Part shown: piece by piece, positions 11,097 through 23,912 of the stretch
How positions within the stretch are numbered: position 1 is the stretch's first letter
How the letters are laid out: each line of letters opens with the position of its first letter
Source of the DNA: Trichoplax sp. H2
Taxonomy: Eukaryota > Placozoa > Uniplacotomia > Trichoplacea
Direction: 5' to 3'
DNA: 64,000 nt
NCBI GenBank assembly: GCA_003344405.1
Contig: NOWV01000097.1
Location: forward strand, 1-64,000
Notes under the pieces: model-generated
Told to the model about the DNA's origin: nothing
What the model saw: the letters and a program-made list of their open reading frames with translations, nothing else
Database searches by the model: none
Translations under genes and position numbers: made by a program

Positions 11097-12929
11097 GAAA
11101 CGAAGGTTGCTCCTACTCAAGCCTTGCCTTCATGTTACTACTAATATAGTGTAATTTATAAAACTGCATGTTATATGCACCAACTAATAATTTGTAGTGG
11201 TACTTATGTAATGAAATGAAATGTGTAGAGATCAAGCTACAAAACTTTAACAAACTTTGATTCTACTTTCGTTGCACTCCGGTCGACTTAACGCTAATAC
11301 TTTGACACCAAATAAAATTTGGGGAAATAACCGAACAACAATTTATTACAAAACAAAAATGGAGAGACGTATAAACCGAACAACCTTACAAATACTTAGC
11401 TTTAAGTATTATAAAATAAGTGTGTCACAACCGAGATTGTAACACAAGAATTAAACGGGATTCTTTCCTCTAAAGTAGACTTAACTATCTAAGCAACTAA
11501 CTCTAAGCACTCTTTAATCAACCAAACTTAGATTCGAGTCTTAGACGATAGATTACTCATAATCAAAAAATTTTATATGACTATCACGACTACTTTTCTG
11601 ACATTAGTATTGCTGAGTATTGACACTTGATGTTTTAGCGTCAGATTGTACTGTAACTGTGCGATTATAGACTACATTACAGTACTTTATCGTCATGTTA
11701 TAAATCCCCTTTCTCTAAGGATAGGGTTTTGCTACTAGGTCAAATTCCTTTACAATTTGAATAGAAGATCAAACGCCCTTTCTTTAGATTAGGCAATTGC
11801 TCTAGGGCTATTTCTATAGTAATCTATTTAATACCTTGTAAAATAATGAAGAAGAAAAGATGGCGACATGATGATTTGGCAGGGTAAAACTTAAAGACAC
11901 TATCACTTTCTAGGTATTTTCTGTAGTAAAATAGTACTAGTTACGTACTAAAAGCTATAAAGGACTTTACTTTTGGTCCTTTACTACACTTAGTTCTAAT
12001 CATAATAGTTATTTTAAACTATTTTTAATTCAGTTGCATCAACGCTAGCATACTCTGTAACTAAGCGCTGTTTATATGAATGCAATATATTAGTGTAGTA
12101 TGCGTATAGGACTGTACCACAGATTATAACTCTGTTTGTTTGAATTGTAATATTGTTTGATATAAGAGAGTGTTGTAATGCTACTTTAACGTATTGGATA
12201 TTTTGGAATTCTATCGAGGATATCCACTTCAAGAATAACATTTCGTCATTGCTTGTAATTGATATGTCTGACTTAAATAACACAACAGGCAAGAAAATGG
12301 AGAGATCAATGCATATTACTATATTTATGTTAGTGGTCAATATTAACAATCTAATGCTGCCAATTTCAATACTATACCAGGTTACTCGTTATACTACTCG
12401 CAAATATCCTAACTCTAACTTATATTCAACAGCAAATTATCCCCAACATTCGTTAATGGGGTATTCGATGTATCATCTTTCAATGCAAAAAGTAAGTTAC
12501 CAATGATCGTAAGTATTAACTATATTATATAGTATTAACAAATGAACTTTCTAAGAATAAATTTGAACCTCACCTGTACTTAAAAATGGCAATTTTATAC
12601 ATAGCTAGTCTAGCTGATATCAGTGGTAATTATAATTTAAAAATAAACTGTAGTTTACAGAGGCGTTACATAATATTCAATCTATCCGTACATGGAACGC
12701 ATAGAGCTATGTAAAATAGATGCCTTTAAATGTAGTAACTGTGACCAAAATTGGCATATTAATACTGTAATACATGAAATGATTTCATAAATTGAAGTCT
12801 GCGTGAAAGTTTTACATAATTATATTTGACTGTATAGAATAAAGCCAATATTTTACTTAACAGAGACCCATAGCTATTTATCTCAATCAATTTAGGAGTA
12901 AATAAATACAAGCATAAGCTACATTTACA
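11097..12929. other. Intergenic, with one unrecognised minus-strand frame (12014-12349)
   Basis: Mostly AT-rich with no clear exon. The frame at 12014-12349 on the minus strand is open for 111 codons. It begins with a hydrophobic run (CIDLSIFLPVVLF) and continues with a polar, glycosylation-site-containing segment. An overlapping plus-strand frame of similar length makes chance likely. There is no domain match. Confidence 0.35.
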
Positions 12930-15900
12930 TTATGAAATTTTCTCTTTAGGAGCTTTGGCGCAGCAGAGGGCTTTTACACCTCTCCAAATCAACTGCAAAA
13001 TTTTAACCGTAATCGCAAGTAACACTAATAAAACTACATAAACGTCTATTAAATGCAGTTCGTACCATCGCAGATTATACTCCTCAGTTCGCAAATATTC
13101 GCCACCATCACAATTTAATGCATATTCCATCCAATCAGCAGCTTCTTCCACAGGCGTTCTACCATTCGGTCTATTTTGAATTAGTTTGGAAACTTGCATA
13201 GAGCTATTTATGATGTCTTGTCGGGTAGTAACATTCATAATTGCATAATACAGATCGCTTTGTGTCATTTCTTTAACATTGAGTGTTACACCTACGTGTT
13301 TAGATGATATTTTTGTTGCGTGAATTACTTGATCACCAGCAACTGGAATCCCAACCATAGGTACACCATGATATGCACCTTCAAGAAGGCTATTCATACC
13401 ACAATGTGTTATAAATGCCTTGGTGTTTGGATGGCCAAGAATATCGTTTTGTGGTACCCATTTCACAATTTTAATATTGGGAGCGATGTTATCAGGAAGT
13501 TCCTCTGTATTTTTCCAAATGAAATTATATGGTAACTGACCAAAGGTATCAAATAACATAGTGATATTGGTCACATACTTTAAGGCAGTTACGACTGAGC
13601 CAAACGAGACTAGCACGGTTCCTTTAGGATTGCTCGCCATGAACTGCTGTAAATCATCAGGCAATGGTTTTGCGGGCTTAGGAAGTATAGGTCCAACTAC
13701 TTTAGAGGTCGGGGTAATCGGGCGAGAATAATCAATAGCAAAGTCTGTATTTACAATAAGGAATGATGATCGCCTTTCAGTAAACAAAGGAGTCGAATTA
13801 ATACCCAGATTGCTTGTGTTCATCGCATTATACATCTGGGGCAAAATAACTAAATGCGCTACAGCATTTGCAACGTAGTAGATGATGACATTGATCGTTC
13901 GCTGATATAAGGTCATTTTATTGCTAGCTGCAAATCCAAGCTGGGGAATATAAGCTAGTGGGTTCGGAATATGGAATGGTCCTGAGATAAATGGATCACC
14001 AAATCCAACCGGAGCAACGTCAACAACGACTTTGATGTCAGCAAAATCAGCTATAATCTGACAAATTGGGCTAATAATATCGCACAGAGCTCCATCTTTC
14101 AAATTGAAATGAAGCAAATTGTAAGTATTTCATTATAAAGCAAACCGTAAGATCACATTAACTTAACGTATGAAATGATATTCAATTGAAAGAATTAAAA
14201 AAGATTCACTAACTGCACATGATACTATTGCTTTGGATGAGAAGACGCCTATCTATTAGCTAGCTAGTGATTGGCAACCTGAATGCATTTATCTGTTTTA
14301 TGCCAGCTAATAATTCCCTACGTTGTAAGTTTAATTCTAATACCGCAAAATGATGGCAAGACAGCGGTAATATTCTATTGAAAAATGAAATCTTACTGTA
14401 ATTCTAGGGGTGGTACTTGCTATGCGTTTGAAGTTATTTTTAATAAAATTAGTAATGAATGTTTTATGCTTGTTTATGATTAACAATCAATATTAACTTT
14501 CATTTAGGTAGATAGCCTTATGGATTCCAATACAAATGAATATGCAAGCAGCAGGCCATAGCATGTGTACACGTATTCATAAGAGAGTGTTTCAAGCTAG
14601 TTAGCCATACTCAGGTAAAAGCTGTGATGATCTAGGGCTTCTTTATCAGCGTTTTAACTTGAGATAACTTTTAAAGATATTAGTAATGAATATTTTATTC
14701 CTGTTTATGATTAACATACAGTATTCATTCTCGTTTAGGTAGATACTCTTATATATTCCAACACAGGGCTATATGCAAACAGTAGACTGTAACATCTATA
14801 CATGTATTTATGCGAGAGTGCTTTAAACTAGTTAGCCATACTCAATTATAAACTGTGAAGATGTAGGGCTTCCCTATGCTTTTTATTCACGTGCTACTTG
14901 TCTACGTCGAACTACAAAAAATAACTACTATGCAATTGATACATCTTATGTGTCAACGCTTACTATGTAAGAATAATCTGTAATTGAAATTAATAACTAT
15001 TTCTTCATTAAAGCCACTTTATTTTTTTACCTTTGTAATCGATTAAAGTGAGAAAAACGATCTTTTCACCTATTAGCAGCAGATAACAGTGTAAAGTTTA
15101 CGCAACATTCAAGGTCAGATTGACTAGTCTACGAGTATTTCAATGTTATGTTAGTATGTCGTACGTATACTTAAGGAGCTATCCTCTCTATCTAATGACG
15201 TTGATCTAATGCTATTAAATGTTAAATTTACCGTCGCTGAATATTGATAAGCATAACAAGTCCTATAAGGTAGAAATAATGCTGATATTCCCTATCAAAC
15301 TGTTAGCTACAAGGACAGCATTAAAGGCTCTTGCTATAAACGCCTTTCAATTTATGAGATCTATAGAATACAGTAAACATTTCTGCTCGCCTGTATTATC
15401 TAATTAAAGGGCGATCATGGTGAAAGAAAATGTAACGATTTAAATGAAGTTTAGATCAATTTCTCTTGCAAGAATTTACTGATACCTTTCTGTAGATTCA
15501 TGCATACGAGAATAGAAACGTTCCACTACTGTATGTGATTAAAACGATACAAAACTGCTGATGTTGCCCCATCGGTAATCAACTCATTTAAATTAGGGGT
15601 TATTATTTTAAGTTTAAATTGACTTATACAATCACTTGTCAATTCGATTACGAGCTTCCTCTTGTGGAAAGTGTTTACGCTACAGGTATAACTGATTTAA
15701 AAACGATTGTATGCTGACGATTGAATAAGAGATTTACCGAATTTTTGATCTCGTATTTCTTCCAGTAGTTTCCTTTCATGACTAAAAGCGGCCAAATCAA
15801 GGTTGCCGTACTTATGGCAGGGCAAGAGCAAGTTATCATTATTCTTTAAAGCCTCAGCAATACAATCAGCCAAATCATGTTGTGTCACAGGAGTTTTATA

Positions 15901-16131
15901 ATATTTCACCGTAAACTTCTTTTGAGCAAGAAATTTCACTGCTGATGCTGCCACCATAACAACAGTATGACCTCGTTGATGTAATTCATCTCCAATGGCT
16001 GCCACAACATGGGCATGACTATGATAATATTGGGCAATTAACAATATTTTCGAAGAACGGACTTGACGTGGGATAGCAGTTAAACTAATCACAATCAAGG
16101 CGACAAGCATCCATGATAATTTCCCTACCAT
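12930..16131 (-). CDS. UDP-glucuronosyltransferase, intact, two exons
   Basis: Exons 15738-16131 and 12930-14095 join in phase 1. The donor TTCG|GTAAAT and acceptor GAAAG|ATGGAG recreate FDGALCDIIS and give a 519-residue protein, the usual UGT length. Residues 1-26 are a signal peptide. HSHAHV shortly after holds the catalytic His typical of the aglycone-binding half. The C-terminal half carries the UGT signature: WVPQND, then THCGMNSLLEGAYHGVPMVG, then the Asp-Gln pair (GDQ) that contacts the sugar nucleotide. A single membrane span near the C-terminus (VYVVLLVLLAITVKILQLIW) is followed by a short basic tail ending KEKIS, which fits a KxKxx ER-retrieval signal. By family it transfers glucuronic acid or another sugar from a UDP-sugar to small lipophilic acceptors in the ER lumen. 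The substrate cannot be inferred. The intron contains a tandem repeat. It is divergent from a related pseudogene at 17093. Confidence 0.9.
14430..14890. repeat. Tandem repeat in the UGT intron (about 230 bp x 2)
   Basis: Units 14430-14665 and 14668-14890 share 'attagtaatgaat.ttttat', 'ctgtttatgattaaca', 'tttaggtagata', 'catactca' and 'ct.tgaagatgtagggctt'. The array lies wholly inside the single intron (14096-15737) of the intact UGT. There is no coding capacity. Confidence 0.7.
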
Positions 16132-17092
16132 CTCTAATTGAATACGCTTTTCCTATACAGTATAGGATGCCGCTGTAGACAATTGGATCTATGTAGAATT
16201 ATAGACAAATGAACATAAAATTCAATGTCTGCTTTTATTAATAGTGCGCTATAGCGGCTAGCGTAGAGCCCCTAAAGACTTTATAAAGGCTTATTGTTAT
16301 ATTGGATGGGCTGATTTTGTCTACTGTACAATTTGAAGAAGAGAGTCTAATAGACTGGATAGGGATGATACTTGAACATTGCAGTTTCTCGTAAAAATAG
16401 TAGGTAGACTGGACTTATTTTGTTGTTTACACTGCAAATGACGTTTCTCTTCAAATGCTGACCAATATTTGTATTCTTTAATAGTATGATAGGATCATCT
16501 TTTGCATGTTCTTGCAGTTTATACCCGTCTAAGCTACTTCTACTGCATATCTGACAAAGTTGAATAGTTTTCTACTTATTTTGAGGCTACTTTAACACAT
16601 TCTTCAGGCTTTCAATTTATATTTATAGCATCATAGAGCGTTGTCCAATCCAGTATAGGACACACTAGAGTGCGCAAGTACTACTGAAAAAAAATCCAAT
16701 TAGCTCTAATTAATTATGCGTCTTTGATCTATAGAGAATCCATCGAAAAAACATAAGCTCCACTGTAATGCTATACTCTCGTGTAATTAATTACTGGAAG
16801 AATTGAGCGTAGTGAATGATATCAGCCATCAAAATTTCTCGATCAGATAATTTACGGATAACAAATCATAGCTAGACATACATCTATATATGTTATATAG
16901 AACATATATATAATACAGTAGTTATTAATAAGGCTCATAGGATAGTTAAGATGTCTTGACCTAATATGGCAATCTAAATCGCTGAGTTGCTTATTGCCAA
17001 CAGAAAAACGATCAAAGGATTGTTAACGTAAAGATTGATTTAAAGGATCAAGTACAAAAGATCAAAAAAATAGAAACAAACTATTATTAAGA
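16132..17092. promoter_or_regulatory. Shared intergenic region between divergent UGT copies
   Basis: About 960 bp separate the start codon of the intact minus-strand UGT (16131) from the ATG of the plus-strand UGT pseudogene (17093). It must contain the promoter of the intact gene. I see no strong consensus element beyond AT-rich blocks, and a near-palindromic 'ctatatatgttatatagaacatatata' run around 16884. Confidence 0.4.
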
Positions 17093-19512
17093 ATGGCAAT
17101 CAAACAAGGCGTATAGAGGTTACTTGGAATCTTGGCTTTAGCTTTGATAGCTCTTCTTCGCCATTGCCAATCAGCCAAGATACTCCAGGTAGCTCAATAT
17201 TATCATAGTCATGCTCATGTGGTAGCAACGATTGGTGATGAATTACATCGACGAGTCCATAATGTGATGATAGTAGTATCTTCAGCGGCTCAATTTTGGC
17301 CTCCTAAAAAATATGTAATTCAATATTATCAAACTCCAGTAACGCAGCAACACTTAGCAAATTGTACGGCCATTTCCTTAGAGAATAATGATGTTTATTT
17401 GCAACCATGCCATATCTACGCTGGTATGGACCTTGCTGCTTTTAGCAAAGAAAGAAACTTACTAGAAAATATAAAACGTCAAAATTTCGGTAATGATATG
17501 TCATTCAATTATAATATGAGGTAGTGAATCATCTAATAGATAGTCTGTTCAACAATTCTACCATTCTTGCTGCTCACCACCCTTCCCCCAAATAGAATTA
17601 CTGACTTTGCGTCCTATTCAGTATCCAATAGATTCGTTTTATCATCAGGCAGTTGATATCTGATTCGATTAGAACATCTTATTGTAAATAGGGTTAACAC
17701 CTTATTGATACTCAGTAACTTTAATGTAAAGCGCTTATTTTTATTTTAAAGAGCTTGAGAACGCCTTTTTTTACTCAAGCGATTGCCAGTTTAATGTATT
17801 TTTGATACCAAAAAATTGGCTCTTGTTTAAACAATAGTAAACCCCTCAATTAATATGGTAAATGACTTCATTGTATTCAAGGGATAATTCATTACAGTCC
17901 AGCTCTGATTTTTTCATTCCTAGTTCTTATTCCAAAATATCGTAAACTAAACCGATGATATGTAGTTTCCATGTTTATAGATGCTAAAGTTATCTTAATA
18001 AGACAGCATTGAATGAAGATTATGGTCATATTAAAAGCTTTACGGACGAGTAGTTAGAATAGCAACAGTAGGATATATAAGTACAAAGTTCGCTCATGCA
18101 ATTATACAATAATAAGATTCTCACGTTAGCAGCTACTCCTACTTAGTAATAAAATTATAATTTGCGTCAAATGTTTTATCGTTATTTACAAGTGATTTGA
18201 TACTTTTACGAGTAAATTTTGATGGGCAAGATAGTATAATAGACTAAATTTAAAATTAAAAAATTAAATTTAAATCTATTAAAATGTTTGTTTAGCAGTC
18301 AAGTAACAAGACATTCATCATTAATATTTTATTAGCAGACGGAGTTCTATACGACATCAGCAGCCCAGCCCTATTTGCCAAATTATTACTGAAGCAGCAA
18401 ACATTAAGGTCTTGGTTCCTGTTGCTGCATTTGGATTTACCGATCTACTCGTAACTGGATTCTACCATATACCTAATCCGTTGGCTTATGTTCCACAACT
18501 TGGACTCACATTTACCAACAAAATGACATTACATCAGCGTATTATTAATAACGTCATTGTTTCATATCTTACATCGACATTAGTCCATTCATTTTTCTAC
18601 CTTACATGTTTGCAGAAGTAAAGAAAACTAGTTTAGGCATTGATAGCATTCCCGATTTAGTGTATAGTCGAGCCTTATTTCTTTTAGTCAATACAGACTT
18701 TGCTATGGATTATCCTCGTTCAATTACACCGACTACCAAAGTAGTCGGCCCTATACTCCCTAAACCTGCTCAATCATTACCTTCTGATTTACAACAATTT
18801 GCATCGAAGAATCCTAACGGCACAGAGATTGTCTCTTTTGGTACGGTAGTAACCGCATTAAAGTATGTCAGTAATGTTGCAATGCTTTTTAATACTTTTG
18901 GCCGGTTACCGTATAATGTTATTTGGAAATATACGGAGGATATTCCGCAAAGTATTGCTTCAAATATTAAAATTATTCAGTGGTTGCCACAGAATGATCT
19001 CCTTAGTCACTTAAATACCAAAGTACTTGTTACGCATTGTGGTTTAAATAGCATTCTCGAAGGAGCTTATCATGGTGTACCTATGATCGGTATTCCAGAT
19101 GTCGGTGATCAAGCCAGTCATGGGCCTAAAATAGCAGCTAAAAATGTTGGAATAGTATTAAATGTAAAAGGAATGACGCAAGATGATCTGTATTATGCAA
19201 TTATCAACGTTACAACACGACAAGATATTTTAGAAAAGAACTCTTAGAATTTCGAAATTAATTCAAAATAGACCGAATAGTAGAACGCCTGCTGAAGAAG
19301 CTAGCGATTGGATGGAATATGCGCTAAATTGCAATGGTGGTGAATATTTACGTACGGAAGAGTATAATATACCATGGCATCAATTCTATTTAGTAGATGT
19401 ATTTGCTTTAGTTTTAGTTTTCCTTGTCATTGCTGTTCAATTAATATGTTTAATATGGTAGAAAATAACAAAGTTATGTAGTGGTAATGGGGCTAAAGTT
19501 AAAATGTCTTAA
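17093..19512 (+). pseudogene. UDP-glucuronosyltransferase pseudogene
   Basis: Same two-exon structure as the intact UGT: exon 1 from 17093 to a donor after 17489 (TTTCG|GTAATG), exon 2 from 18339 (ttagcag|ACGGAG) to the stop at 19510-19512. Homology runs end to end, including HSHAHV, VTHCGLNSILEGAYHGVP and a C-terminal span. The frame is broken repeatedly. There is a TAG eight codons after the ATG (17114-17116), before the signal-peptide core. A short insertion near 18360 shifts the frame just before the CQII-type segment. A further shift lies near 18610, another near 19238 where the frame runs into TAG, and a TAG sits at 19459 near the membrane span. It is a dead relative, divergent from the functional gene. 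Confidence 0.88.
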
Positions 19513-20313
19513 TCCTTGACTGGAAATTTCTTGCTAGAGATTTATTGTGCACTGCCTATCAAGATTACCATTTTGACTTTGCGCCATTGCAAATTGGTCT
19601 ACTTTACTATTTTCTATTGTATTTACTACTTGATGATAATTTAGTGTACTTTTATGCCATAATGGCAATAAAATTAATGGCTGAAAGCGACTTGCAGAGT
19701 TTAACGCTGCTTGCACTCTATCAGTATATTTTAATTTCAAGTACGGTAATGAAAGCCTAATAATTTCACTTTTATACGCAACTGAAACCATTGCCAATAT
19801 TAGATTGATATTACTATACTATATCCGATAAGTAGATCTTCGATATGAATACTGTTGGAAGTAAATTGAAAATTGTTGAAGTAAATTGAAAATGAACCCT
19901 ATTAAACTAGAATCCAAATTGGTTGCAGATACTCTACCGCCTTTGATGAGATTCTCTGACCGCTTTCGTAGTACCTTATGATATTAATCCACCAAAACCA
20001 AATAACTTGGAAAGGTTGAACCCAAATCTCAATTGTAATGTTAAGCTTAACTAAACTCTTAACTTGGTCTTGTGCTACAGCGATGCCATTCATTACTGCT
20101 AGTTGCAACGGCATTGCTGTAACATTTGCATAGCTAAGCATCGGTTACAGAATCAGGATTATTGAAAGAGCAACTTTTTAGAGTTATTTAAACTTATGTC
20201 GTACTCATACAACATGAATTTCTGATCTACCTAATAGCGTCTACTAAGAAATATGTTGATAGGAATTATTCGCTTTAGATTGGCATTAGGTCATAAATGC
20301 AAGTGTTCAGTAT
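17373..20313. repeat. Segmental duplicate, right copy (pair with 9359-11096)
   Basis: Contains the 3' part of UGT pseudogene exon 1, its intron, all of exon 2, and about 800 bp downstream. The left copy lacks the exon 2 portion. Sequence agreement is high in the shared parts, with many runs of 20 or more identical bases, so the duplication is fairly recent compared with the other repeats in this window. Confidence 0.8.
19902..20141 (-). CDS. Unrecognised open frame, partner of 10703-10924
   Basis: A 79-codon minus-strand frame differing from its left-hand partner by a handful of substitutions (for example LNYANV to LSYANV, RSGQ to ESGQ) and by a longer C-terminus (QPIWILV). It shares the Trp-rich hydrophobic segment. 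The frame stays open in both copies, but the two copies are so similar that this is weak evidence for selection. Confidence 0.3.
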   Translation of the reverse strand: MLSYANVTAMPLQLAVMNGIAVAQDQVKSLVKLNITIEIWVQPFQVIWFWWINIIRYYESGQRISSKAVEYLQPIWILV

Positions 20314-22055
20314 TGCATTGCAAGGAGCCGTAATTTTACTGCAAGATTCTCAAATTACGATATTATGTCCTATTAGGAATAAAATAGTGTTGTCAACAAT
20401 CTCATTGTGCTAGAGTCTTATTGTAAACGCCCGAAAATTATAACTTGTCAATTGCAATACAGCGTTACAAAAGTAAAGGATTATTGAATAATTTTTTACC
20501 TAATTTTATCGCAAATATCGCAAAATATTTTCCAAATCGTTTACACGATTTGCAGTGTTAGTCGTAATGACATGAGATGTTTAAGCTATTAGCAAGATAT
20601 TCAGATTTTTAGGTCCAGTTCGCGAGAACATGACGTATCGCCAAAACTATCAAGAGAATCAAGAAGTTGCGACTTATAAGTTGCAATAAGTAAGTTACTA
20701 GTATGCTATAAGTAAGTAATTTACTTATAAGATATAACTTATAACTTACAATAATAATAATACTAATAACTTATACTCTCAGTTTATAAGAACGTGAAGA
20801 ATCTTCAACGTGATCACGTGACTCGTATTTAATATAAAACATATTTAAAGGATTGAAAGACTGCGTATTTCCGATTGTGATCAGAGCGATTATAAAGCAA
20901 GAATTAACCGTTATGAATTTTGTGTACATTATAATTACAGCTATATGATTATTTGATAATTTTTTCTAAGCTTTCAAATTTCTTATATCACGTATTGCAG
21001 AGGATAGGCATTTACTAATTTACTATTTAGATTTAAATTTAGCGTATGCATTATTCTATCCTATCTCAAGAGTCGACATTTGCTATATGATTAAAGGAAT
21101 TTAGTGCATAAAATCTCTCGAACTACCATAGTATAATAAAAAACACAATTAAACACAAAGGAATTTTTACCCTTTCTCCCCACAACTGTAAGTTATACTA
21201 CTTTGCTACTCTTTATTTTTTACTTATAAAATCGGGAAATTAGAAATTTTACTTCAAGCTTGTCTCTCTATACGGTTAGTATCTATAATAAAAGTCTCCT
21301 TTCCATAACGCTGTTACCTGATGCTGTGATAATAAAAGTATATTAGATAACCCTACTACTAGTTATTATCAGTATGATAACTAATTTTGTAATTTCTAAT
21401 GTCAGTAGAAAAGCGTAAATCTATTCTACAGAAATAACTACTTATAGCCGCATGTATCTTAAACTAATTTTTTATCGACCTACTACTCCTTTATTTGATA
21501 AAATCACATCCTAGTATGTCGCTGTTATCCTATCCAAACCATACGCTAATTATAGTTATGCACCGTAATTATTCCGATTTTCGGTCAACAATACTTTCTC
21601 ATATAATTTCACTTCTCATTTAGAGCTTGATTTCTATGTAGTTTTATTAGTTAAAATTGGCGTTTGAGATAAAATTTGATAAAAAGCATACAATAGTTGT
21701 CTTGTTGGTTTTATAACATTTTATGAGGGTGTCTCAAGGTGCATGCCGTATGGACTTTGTGATTAGCCATTTTAGCTACTCAAATTCGTTAGTATGCTAT
21801 ACTTTACACTGTATCCGTATTGACAGTTAGTATCCGTAAATTATTGCTACTTATTTAATATACTGTACATATTATTAATGTACAGTTGTTAAGACTGTAA
21901 TACTATACTTTTAGTTGACTTTAAATAACTATATTTTCCAGTATAGACAAACATTAAATTAAAATGAGAAGACGAAATTGCATTTATTCAAGGTCAATAA
22001 AATAATAGTACTGAGTTACATAAATTATTGTGGTCTGAATTAAAAGCAAGAATTT
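20314..22055. other. Intergenic, no gene seen
   Basis: AT-rich. It includes a low-complexity stretch around 20680-20780 (repeats of 'aagtaa.ttacttataa' and 'ataataata'). No exon-like open frame with splice signals or domain was found on either strand. Confidence 0.5.
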
Positions 22056-22061
22056 TCAGCT

Positions 22062-22557
22062 TTATTTTAAAAACCTGTTAAAATAACTATAGTTTTCGGT
22101 TAGAGATGATAAAGCGGTAAAATTTGCGTAGTTTAAACAATCAGGGTTGGTTATATAGGTTTCAGGCAATGAATCTAATATGTCATACATAACTAGTCTA
22201 GCAATATACATACAAAACTCTAAAAACAACAAATTGGCTACAATCTTCCTATGATAAGGTACCAATCAATTAAATTTATTAAGATTGTAATGTATTTTCA
22301 ACGTATAAACGAGTTCAAGCAAAATTTAACGCCGGCTGTTTGCAGAGAGAGTAGTTTCATTGTGTATTCCAACCCAGGTATATTATCACTCGCAAGTAAA
22401 ACGCCTTTAGCTGCTATAACAGTAAAATATACGAATCGCAGATTGAATAGAATAGTAATCCTTGTAATAGGGTTGAAATCTTCAAATTCAATGTATGTGA
22501 CTAGAACGTCCACTGTACGCAAAATATTACGAAGTGTAATGATATATTCATAACTTG
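22062..22557 (-). CDS. Unrecognised coding-like segment(s)
   Basis: Two minus-strand open stretches lie just 3' of the transmembrane exon at 22561-22700. The upper one (22298-22557) reads RTVDVLVTYIEF, ITRITILFNLRFVYFTVIAA and TMKLLSLQTAGVKFCLN. The lower one (about 22062-22252), after a plausible acceptor (tatcatag), reads NLLFLEFCMYIARLVMYDIL, then CLNYANFTALSSL. That last motif resembles the exons at 10703-10924 and 19902-20141. A plus-strand frame overlaps, so strand assignment is uncertain. No family is recognised. Confidence 0.25.
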
Positions 22558-22560
22558 CTT

Positions 22561-22700
22561 TCACAGCTCAAAAATATCCTCATTTTCGGGCAAAGGAGGA
22601 CTTTTACGGCCTCGATAGCGACAGCGCAGGCAAAGCGTGAGTAGAGAAATAGTAAGCATGCTTGCTAAAATAATGTAGTTGGTGGCAAGCGATGCTGAAG
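22561..22700 (-). CDS. Terminal transmembrane/cytoplasmic-tail exon B
   Basis: After a strong acceptor (ttacacttag), a 140-nt exon encodes a membrane span (ATNYIILASMLTISLLTLCL), a basic stop-transfer stretch (RCRYRGRK) and a short tail ending PPLPENEDIFEL, then TGA. It has the same length (140 nt), the same phase (2-nt start) and the same layout as the exon at 23913-24052. That suggests either a second, alternative last exon of the receptor gene upstream, or the surviving end of a tandem receptor copy. No extracellular-module exon is visible between the two (22701-23912). Confidence 0.6.
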
Positions 22701-23109
22701 CTAAGTGTAAAGTTGTTTGAAAAATAGAGTGGGTAAGTATTTTAATTAAACCTAAACTAACAAGGCAAGATATATTTGTTCTGTCTCATGGCAAATAACG
22801 TCACAACTTACAAGAAATAAAGGGTACTACAGAATCCTACTAAATATAAGCTTTCCTGTTTGCGTAAAAACATGTTGGTAAACAACTAGTACCGCTTTTA
22901 ACCTCTATTTAATTTGTAGGGTATAAAATTGAAGGGTTTCTCGAAAAGGTTTCTAGAAACAGTTTAGTAATTATAATTTGACTGAAATTAAAATGAACGC
23001 TTTCGAGAGCTATTGGTATAGGCTATAATAATTTTATAAGAAAGTAATACAATAATTCTGGCAGAATAATACTTGCAGAGATCTGCAATACTAGTTAATA
23101 AACTGACTA

Positions 23110-23372
23110 GGGACCAAAATTAAGATTTTCTATACTACGCGTATTCTATAAGTACTAGTAACTAGCTAACTGTAGGCATACGTTCTATAATACGGTTCTA
23201 AGAATAAGTGGGCAAGTCATCAAAATTATTAGGCACTAACAAAGCTAAGCTAGACTTAGTATTTATATCATTATGCTAACCGTCTTACGAACAAAATTAA
23301 GATTTGCTCTACTATACTATATGTACTAGTAACTAGCCAACTGTAGGCATTTCGTTTTATGATACGGTACTA
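23110..23372. repeat. Tandem repeat of about 90 bp, two copies
   Basis: 23110-23201 and 23286-23372 share 'acaaaattaagatt', 'tagtaactag', 'aactgtaggcat' and 'tacggt.ctaa'. The array lies between the two terminal transmembrane exons and may mark the duplication or rearrangement that separated them. Confidence 0.6.
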
Positions 23373-23912
23373 AACCTTCTACGAATATTTTACGCTTTCA
23401 TAACTATTAGTTGAATCAAGTTCCTGTTATGTTTGTTATCAAACATTTTTTATGCCTACTGCTGGGCCGTAGTCACTAGTTAAGTCTATCAGATTTAGAA
23501 TAAGTGCAGCTACAGGCGACCTATAACGCGCTATAAAACGCACTATATGGGTACAAACCATACTTATCCAGTTTCCGCCCCATAAAATTATGGATAACTA
23601 TGCTGCAGAGTGCAACACAATTCAAAGATTACGGTAGTAGTAACATTCTTTCACGATTTAAAGCAATTTACAATTAGAGAGACATTGTGCTATAGGCCTT
23701 TTAATGACCTTAATTCGCATCGAAATTAAAAAGTATAATCTAAAAAGAGTACATATGAGTACAGTTTTGATTTATTATGTTCTGAAAAGACCTTGTTTAA
23801 ATTGATAATTTTTAAAGTCGATCTTCTTTCCCGTAGGTCAATTTATATCCAGAGTCTATGTGGAAAACGAAATTAGTAGTAAATGCTAATGTTATGTTGC
23901 AATTAATGGGAT

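Noticed and set aside
12153-12506. 117-codon plus-strand frame
   Set aside because: Lacks an ATG at its start, overlaps an opposite frame, and has no domain or splice support.
22251-22553. Plus-strand 100-codon frame beginning with ATG
   Set aside because: Overlaps an equally long minus-strand frame next to a minus-strand gene end; no domain or splice support. Strand uncertain, so not called as a gene.
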